15,513 nt of DNA from contig CAKQCV010000056.1 in assembly GCA_934217675.1 (NCBI GenBank), positions 1-15,513 of the forward strand, in the 5' to 3' direction. Position 1 is the stretch's first letter; each line of letters starts with the position of its first letter. Source of the stretch: an uncultured Prevotella sp. Lineage in GTDB: Bacteria > Bacteroidota > Bacteroidia > Bacteroidales > Bacteroidaceae. The notes under the pieces are model-generated. The model ran no database searches. It had not been told where the DNA came from and saw only the letters and a program-made list of their open reading frames with translations. The translations under genes were made by a program, and so were the position numbers. Shown here piece by piece: positions 1 through 6,547 of this stretch.

Positions 1-123
1 AAAAATATGTGGAAAATCGGGAACTGCCAAAAAGCACTCAGAAAGTGTTAAAAATCAAAGAGTATTGAAAATCAAGGCTTTATGTTTAGTTGGTCGTAGT
101 AAGTTATTGTTAGTTATAAGGCT
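1..123. other. Left-edge flank beyond the truncated LRR gene
   Basis: No gene is seen here. Read leftward past the stop of the leucine-rich-repeat gene, the frame soon reaches more stops and shows no further repeat-like residues, so the sequence changes character abruptly at about 124-126. The minus strand is AT-rich and carries two related stretches, GATTTTCAA and GATTTTTAA. This could be the end of a mobile element or a deletion scar that cut the neighbouring gene, but no terminal inverted repeat can be shown from one end alone. Confidence 0.3.
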
Positions 124-651
124 CTAAATACATCCATTAAAAGCATCGGATTCTATCGTAGTACAATTCTTCAAATTACCAACAGACACAAGATTTGAAC
201 ATATATAAAATGCATAATCACCAATATATGTACAAGAACTTAAATCAACTTTCGTCAAACTGGAACAGCCCCTAAAAACATCACTGCCAATACCCTCAAG
301 TTGAGAAGTATTCAAAACCTCTCTCAAGGAACTGCAACCACTAAACAAACTACCATTTAAAACAGTTACAGTCTTCGGCAACGTCACACTCTCCAAAGTC
401 TTATTGTCTCTGAAAGAAAATCCAAGGGCCGTCACCGTATATTCATCCGATGTTCCTTTATAAACCTTTTCAGGTATAACTACCACATCGCCAGAGTTTA
501 ACGTGTAATTAATCGTAACAGTCTTGTTATCCTCTGACGTAACATAACATCCCCACGTCACACCATTATCGTCCGTATAACTGAAATCATCAGCAAGGCA
601 TTGCAAAATGCCGATACAGACGAACAAACTTAATAAAAATAACTTTTTCAT
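124..651 (-). CDS. BspA-like leucine-rich-repeat protein, probably truncated
   Basis: This is a secreted protein of 175 residues. A Lys-Lys start and hydrophobic core (about residues 1-20) form a signal peptide ending near LADD. A short beta-rich segment (about 22-70) is followed by four LRR_5 / BspA-like repeats of about 23 residues (about 72-175), visible as recurring FxGCSSLxxV blocks at 103-112 and 126-135. BspA-like repeats are common in surface proteins of Bacteroidales and are usually present in many more copies. The protein stops directly after an AFNGC block, where the next repeat should continue, so it looks cut short. The ATG at 651 is 23 bp after the stop of the upstream secreted-protein gene, so the two are probably cotranscribed. 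Its ligand is unknown; adhesion or surface binding is only a family-level guess. Confidence 0.75.
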   Translation of the reverse strand: MKKLFLLSLFVCIGILQCLADDFSYTDDNGVTWGCYVTSEDNKTVTINYTLNSGDVVVIPEKVYKGTSDEYTVTALGFSFRDNKTLESVTLPKTVTVLNGSLFSGCSSLREVLNTSQLEGIGSDVFRGCSSLTKVDLSSCTYIGDYAFYICSNLVSVGNLKNCTTIESDAFNGCI

Positions 652-674
652 AATCTAAATACTTTAAGGTAAAA

Positions 675-1811
675 TTATTTCATCCATAAAACTTTTTGTC
701 CGTTTATGATATATATGTTTCCCGGCACAGGATGGGCAACCTTATGCCCTCCAACAGAATAAACCTCTCCATCTGTATTCAGCGAACCATCGGTTGCCAA
801 CGTTGGCGCAGCAATACCATCGGTATCAGCAAAAGTAAGTTCCATCACCTTAGCACCATTGTCTATTGCAGGCTTAACCCAACACTTTCCGGCAGGAATG
901 TTGAACTCTGTGCCATACATACTGTAGAGCTTCACGCCCTCACCCTGATTCTGCAACACAAAGCCATCATCAACCTTCTGCGGCGCAACGGCACCATACA
1001 GAATGCCCTCGTTTACCACCTCGGCATATTTGCTGGCATCTACCGTGCCTGTCAAGCCATCAGCACTGAACCCATTTTCAGCATATAATATATAAGGTAC
1101 ATATCCGCGCAACTCGCTTTCCTCTTTCAGTATGGCATAATGTGCATCTTCCGAACGCTCCGTAACGGAATAAGCCTTCAGCCCTGAAGGCAATGGTGAA
1201 ACAGTGAACGGAAGGACGCATGTGCCCCATTTGTTTGTGGGACTTACTGCTATACTTGCCGTGCTCGTATTCTCCACGTTCACCGTGAGCGTCTGGTCAG
1301 CACAGTTGTATTGCTGTGCACCATTCTCCTTCGTAATGAGGTGCAAATTGGAAACCTTTAGTTCGACAGTACCAGGCTTGAGATATGGACTGGCCTTGCA
1401 TATAATAGAAAGAATAGTCCCCTTCTCTTTTACAAAATTCAAGCCTTTTAAAGATATACACGAAAGGCGCAACACGCTTTCACCTATTTTATTATAGGAA
1501 CTTGTAACCGTATGGTCTGTCTTTCTCTGCACAAGAGGATAAACCTTGTCGTTATTGCAGATATCAACTATAGGATAACCATCTTCCATCACCACATCCA
1601 ATCCCGGTGGAAACTTAATATCCATCTCATAGGCGGTGTAGATTTGCGACCCCTCAAGACTTATGATGAGTTCATACTCATCATTACTACCCGGCACAAC
1701 TGTCACATCGTTTACCGATATATAGTCGGAAGTGGGTTTGGGCAGGACAGTGTCGGCAAAAGTGTTTAACACAGTGCCGACAAACATTAAAAACAAAAGT
1801 AATTTTTTCAT
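675..1811 (-). CDS. Secreted cohesin-like protein with C-terminal sorting-like tail
   Basis: A secreted protein of 378 residues. Residues 1-20 are a signal peptide (MKKLLLFLMF start). Residues about 30-180 resemble a cohesin-type beta-sandwich, with a segment reading YTAYEMDIKFPPGLDV typical of cohesin-like domains of Bacteroidetes. Residues about 190-330 resemble a domain often seen near the C-terminus of Prevotella surface proteins: a WGTCVLPF strand, a PYILYAENG strand, a VLQNQGEGVKLY strand and IPAGKCWV. The last 30 residues (YSVGGHKV ... GNIYIINGQKV) look like the short tail used as a type IX sorting signal or surface anchor. It is first in a two-gene unit with the BspA-like gene, and has its own promoter at 1881-1912. 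The partner or substrate is unknown. Secretion is well supported; the domain names rest on sequence resemblance. Confidence 0.75.
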   Translation of the reverse strand: MKKLLLFLMFVGTVLNTFADTVLPKPTSDYISVNDVTVVPGSNDEYELIISLEGSQIYTAYEMDIKFPPGLDVVMEDGYPIVDICNNDKVYPLVQRKTDHTVTSSYNKIGESVLRLSCISLKGLNFVKEKGTILSIICKASPYLKPGTVELKVSNLHLITKENGAQQYNCADQTLTVNVENTSTASIAVSPTNKWGTCVLPFTVSPLPSGLKAYSVTERSEDAHYAILKEESELRGYVPYILYAENGFSADGLTGTVDASKYAEVVNEGILYGAVAPQKVDDGFVLQNQGEGVKLYSMYGTEFNIPAGKCWVKPAIDNGAKVMELTFADTDGIAAPTLATDGSLNTDGEVYSVGGHKVAHPVPGNIYIINGQKVLWMK

Positions 1812-1880
1812 AATATATATATCGAAGTTTTGTGTATATACAATGTCAGTTCCGGCTCAAAAAGGCATTCAATGTTGGTA

Positions 1881-1912
1881 GAAAGTTAAAGATTATTGTA
1901 TATCGGAACAAA
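1881..1912 (-). promoter_or_regulatory. Promoter of the cohesin-like/BspA-like gene pair
   Basis: On the minus strand, TTTG (1912-1909) is followed after exactly 20 bases by TAACTTTC (1888-1881), one base off the Bacteroidetes -7 consensus TAnnTTTG. Transcription would begin near 1874, about 60 bases before the ATG at 1811. The -33 box lies just after the U-tract of the structured RNA at 1916-2124, which suggests that the RNA and the coding pair are separate transcription units. Confidence 0.55.
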
Positions 1913-1915
1913 ACA

Positions 1916-2124
1916 GAAAAAGCGTGAGCCTATTAACTTTCTCTCTATCTGCTTGTAGGCTCTCGACTGCCCTGGATACCAATAGATGAAAAGTTTGCTC
2001 ACGCTCTTGGGGGATATATACATTTCGGGCATATATATCAATCCAAGAGGGAGCGTCTTTCATCGTTTCAAGGCACCAGTGAGTTGTCGAGATTCACAAG
2101 CAATGAAACGAAGCTAAACGCTTC
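1916..2124 (-). ncRNA. ssrS: Rod-shaped structured RNA, candidate 6S RNA
   Basis: On the minus strand about 209 nt fold into one long rod. Pairings read directly are: AAGCGT 2123-2118 with 1925-1920; AGC 2115-2113 with 1929-1927; GCTTGT 2101-2096 with 1956-1951; TCTCGAC 2092-2086 with 1967-1961; CTGG 2079-2076 with 1975-1972; GATGAAAG 2064-2057 with 1993-1985 (one bulge); ACGC 2056-2053 with 2004-2001; TCTTGG 2048-2043 with 2010-2005; GATATATA 2039-2032 with 2020-2013. A large internal bubble remains, about 2112-2102 against 1950-1930, its 3' side purine-rich. The 3' end runs into TTTTTCTGTTTT. A 150-250 nt rod with an internal bubble near one end and a U-tract is the hallmark shape of 6S RNA, which binds the housekeeping RNA polymerase as a mimic of an open promoter. 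A consensus promoter lies upstream and the next gene has its own. The 6S name is an inference from shape; a cis-acting leader is the main alternative. Confidence 0.5.
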
Positions 2125-2173
2125 CACTATAATGTTCGCCAATAAAAAATGACAGAGTCATCAATTGGCGCTA

Positions 2174-2204
2174 CAAATTTACACATTACTTTTATATATA
2201 CAAA
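2174..2204 (-). promoter_or_regulatory. Promoter of the candidate 6S RNA
   Basis: On the minus strand TTTG (2204-2201) is followed after 19 bases by TAAATTTG (2181-2174), a perfect match to the Bacteroidetes housekeeping consensus. The expected start is near 2167, about 43 bases before the base of the rod-shaped RNA, so the RNA would be 5'-processed or carry an unpaired leader. No coding frame follows for more than 350 bases, which supports a noncoding transcript. Confidence 0.65.
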
Positions 2205-2225
2205 CAAAAAGGATAAAAAATTACT

Positions 2226-2291
2226 AAACTTTCTGATTTATAATCTTCCCCTCCCCCACCTCCCCTTGACAGGGGCGGAGCAGTTACTCTT
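2226..2291. repeat. GC-rich 66-bp intergenic repeat, left copy
   Basis: This copy is the inverted partner of 2425-2490. The arms differ at only two places over the inner ~46 bases (the part with the C-rich run, the CCCCTTGACAGGGG palindrome and GGAGCAGTTACTCTT) and diverge more at the outer end. It contains its own hairpin, CCCC-TTGACA-GGGG. Repeated palindromic units of this kind are expected to recur in intergenic space, but only two copies can be seen here. Translating it gives a PLPxLPLxGAEQLL-like peptide in short false reading frames. Confidence 0.75.
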
Positions 2292-2297
2292 GATTAT

Positions 2298-2354
2298 CAT
2301 AAACTTGCTTGTCTGTATTTATTGCCATAAACTTGTATGCTTGTCTGTATTTAT
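2298..2354. repeat. Two-copy tandem repeat between the inverted GC-rich repeats
   Basis: The unit CATAAACTTG-(TATG)-CTTGTCTGTATTTAT occurs at 2298-2322 and again at 2326-2354. The second copy has four extra bases (TATG) in the middle. It lies in the 133-base spacer between the inverted GC-rich repeats. No reading frame or promoter accounts for it; slippage duplication is the simplest origin. Confidence 0.7.
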
Positions 2355-2424
2355 CTAATCAAACAAATCATAAATAAATCTATCAGCAATTTCTTACTGG
2401 TAAATGTATCTGTCCTCAAACAGA

Positions 2425-2490
2425 AAGAGTAACTGCTCCGCCCCTGACAAGGGGAGGCGGGGGAGGGGAAAATATAAATCCAAAAACTTT
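2425..2490. repeat. GC-rich 66-bp intergenic repeat, right copy
   Basis: This is the inverted copy of 2226-2291, carrying the hairpin CCCC-TGACAA-GGGG. It begins 14 bases past the stop codon of the antiporter gene, so it is the first structure an antiporter transcript would meet and could help to end or stabilise that mRNA's 3' end. There is no clean U-tract, so a classical terminator is not claimed. Confidence 0.75.
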
Positions 2491-2503
2491 AATTTTTTCT
2501 TTT

Positions 2504-4138
2504 TCAGGCTTCCCCTCTGGTGTTTCTCTTCCTTATAACCTTCAACGACAGCAACAGCATTGCTATACCGAACACCCACGACACGATGGCACTAACCCAT
2601 AGTCCCATCCCCTGGGTGAACCCAGCAACGATGAAAGTAAGAAACGAAACACATGCCACAGTGAGAGCATACGGCAACTGCGACGATACATGATGCACAT
2701 GCTTACACTCGGCTCCAGCACTCGCCATAATAGTAGTGTCGGAAATCGGAGATATGTGATCGCCACATACTGCCCCTGCCATACATGCCGAGATAGATAT
2801 TATGCGCAATGCTCCTGCTGCCGGGAACACAGCTATGCAGATAGGGATGAGAATACCGAATGTGCCCCACGAGGTGCCTGTGGCAAAAGCAAGAAACGCC
2901 GCCACGACAAATATTATCGCCGGAAGCATCATCTGCAGTTCGGCTGCGCTGCTGCCCACCACATGTGCCACATATTCTGAGGCACCAAGCGAATCTGTCA
3001 TGCTCTTCAGTGTCCATGCAAGTGTGAGAATAAGTATTGCCGGAACCATTGCCTCGAATCCTTTTATCAGACTACTCATTGCCTCGTCGAAAGGCAGAGT
3101 CTTTCGCACAACAAACATTCCTATTGTGAGTATAAGCGATACAAGCGACCCTATTACCAGTCCTACAGATGCGTTGCTTGCAGCAAACGAATCGACAAAG
3201 CTCATGTAATTATGGCTCGATGCATTGAAAAAGCCTCCGGAATATATCATTCCTACCACACAAAACACTATCAGCATGACGATAGGAACAACAAGGTCGG
3301 AAACGGCACCTTTGTTCTGCTCCATCTCCTTTTTGCCAGCACTCACTCCATGTTCCACCACATGTAGTTTCGTGCCACTCACATCATCGAGCTTTCCGCC
3401 ATTGGTGCGTTCATACCATTCTTTGAACCTTGCCTCGTATTTGCTCATAGCCTTGAAATCGAAGTCGGAGAGCACTATACAGAAAAGGAATACCAGCGTG
3501 AATATTGCATAGAAATTAAACGGTATAGCCTTACAGAAAAGCGACAGTCCGTTCTCGTCGCCAGTGACAAATCCCGAAACGGCAGCAGCCCAACTGGAAA
3601 TAGGCGAGATTATACACACCGGGGCAGCAGTGGAATCAATGAGGTATGCAAGTTTCTCTTTCGTCACACCATGGCGCACGGTTATCGGGCGCATCACGGA
3701 GCCAACGGTCAGGCAGTTGAAATAGTCGTCTATAAATATCAGTATGCCGAGCAGTATAGTGGCTATCTGTGCACCTTTTTTCGTTTTAACATGCTTCACA
3801 GCCCAACGCCCGAAGGCAGCAGAGCCTCCTGCCTTGTTCATCAGAGACACCATAGAGCCAAGCAAAACGAGAAACACGAGTATACCCACATTCCATGGGT
3901 CGGAAAGACAATGAATCATGCCGTAAGTCTTTGCATCGTCTCCGTTACCCACGGTGTCATTCAGCAGATGTGCAATAAAGCCATCTATGCCCGTGCCCAC
4001 AGAAAAGCTGTAGAGTGCTGCACCGAGCACGATGCCGATGAAAAGCGACGAATATACCTCTTTTGTTTTCAGTGCCAATGCTATGGCAACGATGGGTGGC
4101 AACAGCGACCATGCCGTGCCAATCATGTTATAGTCCAT
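2504..4138 (-). CDS. nhaC: Na+/H+ antiporter, NhaC family
   Basis: A polytopic inner-membrane protein of 544 residues, a usual size for the NhaC family (COG1757). These proteins exchange Na+ for H+ to hold pH and sodium balance; some relatives exchange malate/lactate or other organic ions. Support comes from the hydrophobic helices and the family motifs: IFIDDYFNCLTVG (about 134-146), the segment IDSTAAPVCIISPISSW (about 167-183), FATGTSWGTFG (about 418-428) and CGDHISPISDTTIM (about 458-471). A hydrophilic loop at about 228-280 separates two membrane halves. It is the last gene of an apparent three-gene unit, with its ATG 6 bp after the stop of trmO. The right copy of the 66-bp repeat follows at once. 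The exact substrate is not fixed by sequence. Confidence 0.88.
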   Translation of the reverse strand: MDYNMIGTAWSLLPPIVAIALALKTKEVYSSLFIGIVLGAALYSFSVGTGIDGFIAHLLNDTVGNGDDAKTYGMIHCLSDPWNVGILVFLVLLGSMVSLMNKAGGSAAFGRWAVKHVKTKKGAQIATILLGILIFIDDYFNCLTVGSVMRPITVRHGVTKEKLAYLIDSTAAPVCIISPISSWAAAVSGFVTGDENGLSLFCKAIPFNFYAIFTLVFLFCIVLSDFDFKAMSKYEARFKEWYERTNGGKLDDVSGTKLHVVEHGVSAGKKEMEQNKGAVSDLVVPIVMLIVFCVVGMIYSGGFFNASSHNYMSFVDSFAASNASVGLVIGSLVSLILTIGMFVVRKTLPFDEAMSSLIKGFEAMVPAILILTLAWTLKSMTDSLGASEYVAHVVGSSAAELQMMLPAIIFVVAAFLAFATGTSWGTFGILIPICIAVFPAAGALRIISISACMAGAVCGDHISPISDTTIMASAGAECKHVHHVSSQLPYALTVACVSFLTFIVAGFTQGMGLWVSAIVSWVFGIAMLLLSLKVIRKRNTRGEA

Positions 4139-4144
4139 TTGTGT

Positions 4145-4858
4145 TTATTCTACGTTTGTGTTCTTTTGTTTTAGTTCAACAACTTTCAGTTCCTTGCCAT
4201 CCACCTTGAACCTCACGTCAAGTCCCATGTATGGCATACCGTATATTTTATCAGCATCATGGTGGTAGTGCGGACGCGGGTCGAGTTCCAACACCTTCTT
4301 TAGCGAAAAGAGTTGGTCGGCTGTGAATTGCCTTTCCATCTCCTTCGGTATTTCCACTCTTAGCTTTTGTATTTCATTCTTGTCAACGAAGCCACAACGA
4401 GCATTTGGGTGGCAATCGGCAATCGACACGTATGGCTTAATGTCGTAGATCGGTGTTCCGTCCATAAGGTCGGCACCACGAACAAAAACCAGCGGACTGT
4501 TTCTTTGGTCATAGTCGATATGGTCAAGACGCACCGACGACAGCCCTAAAGCATTTGGACGGAATGGCGAGCGACTGGCAAAGACGCCCACTTTTTCGTT
4601 GCCGCCAAGTAAAGGCGGACGAACAAGTGGGCTATTAGCCTTGTGTGGATTAGCCGAGAAATGCCAGATAAGCCACAGATAGTCAAAATCTTCTATTCCG
4701 CGAAGCATGTCGCGGTTTCTGCAATCGGGAACAAACTCTATATATCCCTCAAGCTCTTCAACAAGTCCGCTCTGCTTGGGAATGCCAAACTTCGATGTGA
4801 ACGGTGAATGAAAATACGCTATCGGACGGATTGTAATGTCATTGCTGTCCATAGCCAT
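4145..4858 (-). CDS. trmO: tRNA (N6-threonylcarbamoyladenosine(37)-N6)-methyltransferase TrmO
   Basis: TrmO (older names TsaA, YaeB) uses SAM to N6-methylate the threonylcarbamoyl-adenosine at position 37 of certain ANN-decoding tRNAs, which tunes decoding. The 237-residue length fits. The N-terminal beta-barrel starts at PIAYFHSPF (12-20). The family's signature stretches are present: RGIEDFDYLWLIWHFS (53-68), VGVFASRSPFRPN (90-102) and DLMDGTPIYDIKPY (130-143). The last ~70 residues form the smaller C-terminal domain with RPHYHHDADKIYGM. The start could be Met1 or Met3. It sits between the phosphohexomutase gene (13 bp gap) and the antiporter gene (6 bp gap), so all three are probably cotranscribed although their functions look unrelated. 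Confidence 0.9.
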   Translation of the reverse strand: MAMDSNDITIRPIAYFHSPFTSKFGIPKQSGLVEELEGYIEFVPDCRNRDMLRGIEDFDYLWLIWHFSANPHKANSPLVRPPLLGGNEKVGVFASRSPFRPNALGLSSVRLDHIDYDQRNSPLVFVRGADLMDGTPIYDIKPYVSIADCHPNARCGFVDKNEIQKLRVEIPKEMERQFTADQLFSLKKVLELDPRPHYHHDADKIYGMPYMGLDVRFKVDGKELKVVELKQKNTNVE

Positions 4859-4871
4859 TTTCTTGAGAAAT

Positions 4872-6341
4872 TTATAACAGTCCGATAGACTTCAGTTTGT
4901 TTTCGATTACTTCAACGCCACCCTCAACGTTACTTTCTATATTAAGTGGCATTACAGGGTCGTGCAATGACATGCGCAAGAGTAGCCAGCCATCTTCATC
5001 GGCATTGCTGCAGCTCACTCTCACTCCCTCGTAGTTTGGTTCCACAAGGCTCCAGCCTGGCTGTGCTGCAAATTTTGCCTTCATCTCCTCAAGCACTTTC
5101 GCGCCATACGCTTTAAAGTCGGGTTGTGTCAGCTTTATTCTTATCTCCTTGCTCTCTTTTGGCTGCTTCAGCGTGGAGATGAGATCCTGCAACTGTTTTC
5201 CCTCTCTGTTCAGCTTTGCTGCATCTATTATTAGTTTAGCGGCAAGATAAGCACCATCATCAAGGAAATAGTTTTCTTTCAAGGCTGCATGTCCTGACGT
5301 TTCGATGGCAAGCCAACATTCCTCACCGGCATTGTTCAGACGTATGCCCTCGTTTATCACATTCTTATAGCCACGGCGGAAGCGGTGGTGCTTGCCTCCG
5401 TTTGCCTGTATGAACTCCGCCAGTCCGTCGGATGTTACAGAATCTGTAACCACCGTGCTGCCTGGATGCTCTTTCAGTATTACGGCTGCAATAAGTGCGA
5501 TAAGTGCATTTCTGTTTATTGGTTCACCTTTATGGTCTACGATTGCCGAACGGTCTACATCGGTATCGAAGATTATTCCAAGATCGGCATGGCTATCCAC
5601 AACAGCCTTGCACACCGACGCCATGGCTTCGGCATTTTCCGGATTCGGGATATGGTTAGGGAAGTGTCCGTCTGGTGTCAGGAACTGGCTGCCTGCAGTA
5701 TTAGCACCAAGCGAACTTAGGATTTTCTCAAAGAATCCGCCGTTGCCGTTTCCTGCATCAACAATGATGTGCATCCCCGATAATGGATGTGCATAGTCTT
5801 CGGCATTCACACCGCTACAGATATAATCGGCAAGGTGGCGTGAATAAATTGACATGAAATCAATTGCCGTGCAGCAGCCTTTAGCTCCATCGAAAGCGTA
5901 ATCGCCGCTTGCTGCAATATCAAGCACTGCTGCAATATCCTTGCTGTCGAGTCCGCCCTTAGGAGTGAAGAATTTCAGTCCGTTGCGATTGAACGGCAGA
6001 TGGCTCGCCGTTACCATAACCGAAGCCGAGGCTTTTGTCTGCTCTGTTACGGTTGTCATAAACATTGCCGGCGTTGATGCGAGTCCACAGTCTATAACAT
6101 TCGCACCTACCTCTACAGCTCCCTTCATGAAAGCTGCCTTTAGGCTCTCGCCCGACAATCGGCAATCTGTACCAACGGCAACTGTGATGTTGTCGGCTCC
6201 AGATACTTTTCTGAGCCACTTTACAAATGATTTTGCTATTATTTCAGTTGCTTCTGGTGTAAGATTCACATGCTCTCCTTCTATACCTTCGAGCGCTACA
6301 CCCCTTATGTCGGAGCCATTTTGTAGTTTTTTCCAATCCAT
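4872..6341 (-). CDS. Phosphohexomutase (phosphomannomutase/phosphoglucomutase type)
   Basis: A cytosolic enzyme of 489 residues in the alpha-D-phosphohexomutase superfamily, which moves phosphate between C1 and C6 of glucose or mannose to feed glycan and nucleotide-sugar synthesis. All four domains can be recognised. The catalytic phosphoserine loop is TASHLPFNRNG (111-121, Ser113). The Mg2+ loop is DTDVDR (259-264, in place of the more usual DGDGDR). The sugar-binding loop is ETSGH (347-351). The phosphate-binding loop in domain 4 reads MSLHDPVMPLN (457-467) instead of the common RPSGTEP, which marks a distinct subfamily shared, from memory, with some plant proteins. It heads the unit with trmO and the antiporter gene. 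Substrate choice (glucose, mannose or both) cannot be read from sequence. Confidence 0.88.
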   Translation of the reverse strand: MDWKKLQNGSDIRGVALEGIEGEHVNLTPEATEIIAKSFVKWLRKVSGADNITVAVGTDCRLSGESLKAAFMKGAVEVGANVIDCGLASTPAMFMTTVTEQTKASASVMVTASHLPFNRNGLKFFTPKGGLDSKDIAAVLDIAASGDYAFDGAKGCCTAIDFMSIYSRHLADYICSGVNAEDYAHPLSGMHIIVDAGNGNGGFFEKILSSLGANTAGSQFLTPDGHFPNHIPNPENAEAMASVCKAVVDSHADLGIIFDTDVDRSAIVDHKGEPINRNALIALIAAVILKEHPGSTVVTDSVTSDGLAEFIQANGGKHHRFRRGYKNVINEGIRLNNAGEECWLAIETSGHAALKENYFLDDGAYLAAKLIIDAAKLNREGKQLQDLISTLKQPKESKEIRIKLTQPDFKAYGAKVLEEMKAKFAAQPGWSLVEPNYEGVRVSCSNADEDGWLLLRMSLHDPVMPLNIESNVEGGVEVIENKLKSIGLL

Positions 6342-6372
6342 ATTTTTGTAGTGTTATATTCTAAAACGTCAG

Positions 6373-6380
6373 CAAACTTA
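6373..6380 (-). promoter_or_regulatory. -7 box of the phosphohexomutase-trmO-antiporter unit
   Basis: TAAGTTTG on the minus strand matches TAnnTTTG and lies 31 bases ahead of the ATG at 6341, giving a leader of about 25 nt. No good TTTG is seen at the expected -33 distance, so only the -7 element is called. Confidence 0.45.
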
Positions 6381-6443
6381 CATATTTTTTTTCAATTATC
6401 TTACCATTACTCTCTAAAAAACGCTTTTTATTTGTATCATCTT

Positions 6444-6475
6444 TTTGTAGGCTCTCAACTTTTGTTGTACCTTTG
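6444..6475 (+). promoter_or_regulatory. Promoter of the GHL10-yjbQ-MFS unit
   Basis: TTTG (6444-6447), inside a TTTTTG run, is followed after 20 bases by TACCTTTG (6468-6475), a perfect consensus pair. The expected start is near 6482, leaving a leader of about 66 nt before the ATG at 6548. The promoter is back-to-back with that of the phosphohexomutase unit. Confidence 0.65.
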
Positions 6476-6547
6476 CAGTCCATGCCACTATTGCAAGAAT
6501 TGAAGCAACAGAATTTTGCATGGATATAAAGAAAGGCTTTAACAGAA

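Noticed and set aside
1916..2124. Retron msr-msd RNA or a known riboswitch as explanation of the structured RNA
   Set aside because: No reverse transcriptase gene is adjacent, and no TPP, FMN, cobalamin, SAM or cyclic-di-GMP riboswitch core was recognised. A rod with a bubble and own promoter fits 6S RNA better.
2149..2579. Short frames on both strands encoding PLPxLPLxGAEQLL-like peptides
   Set aside because: They are translations of the two inverted copies of the GC-rich repeat; one overlaps the antiporter gene's end. Shared peptide reflects shared DNA, not a protein family.
3671..4174. Plus-strand frame of 167 codons opposite the antiporter gene
   Set aside because: Antisense shadow of a strongly supported membrane-protein gene; the product is rich in His/Cys/Arg with no domain.
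6445..6460. TGTAGGCTCTC shared between the phosphohexomutase/GHL10 intergenic region and the structured RNA (about 1954-1964)
   Set aside because: An 11-base match between two places in 15 kb can arise by chance, and the flanking bases do not continue the match.
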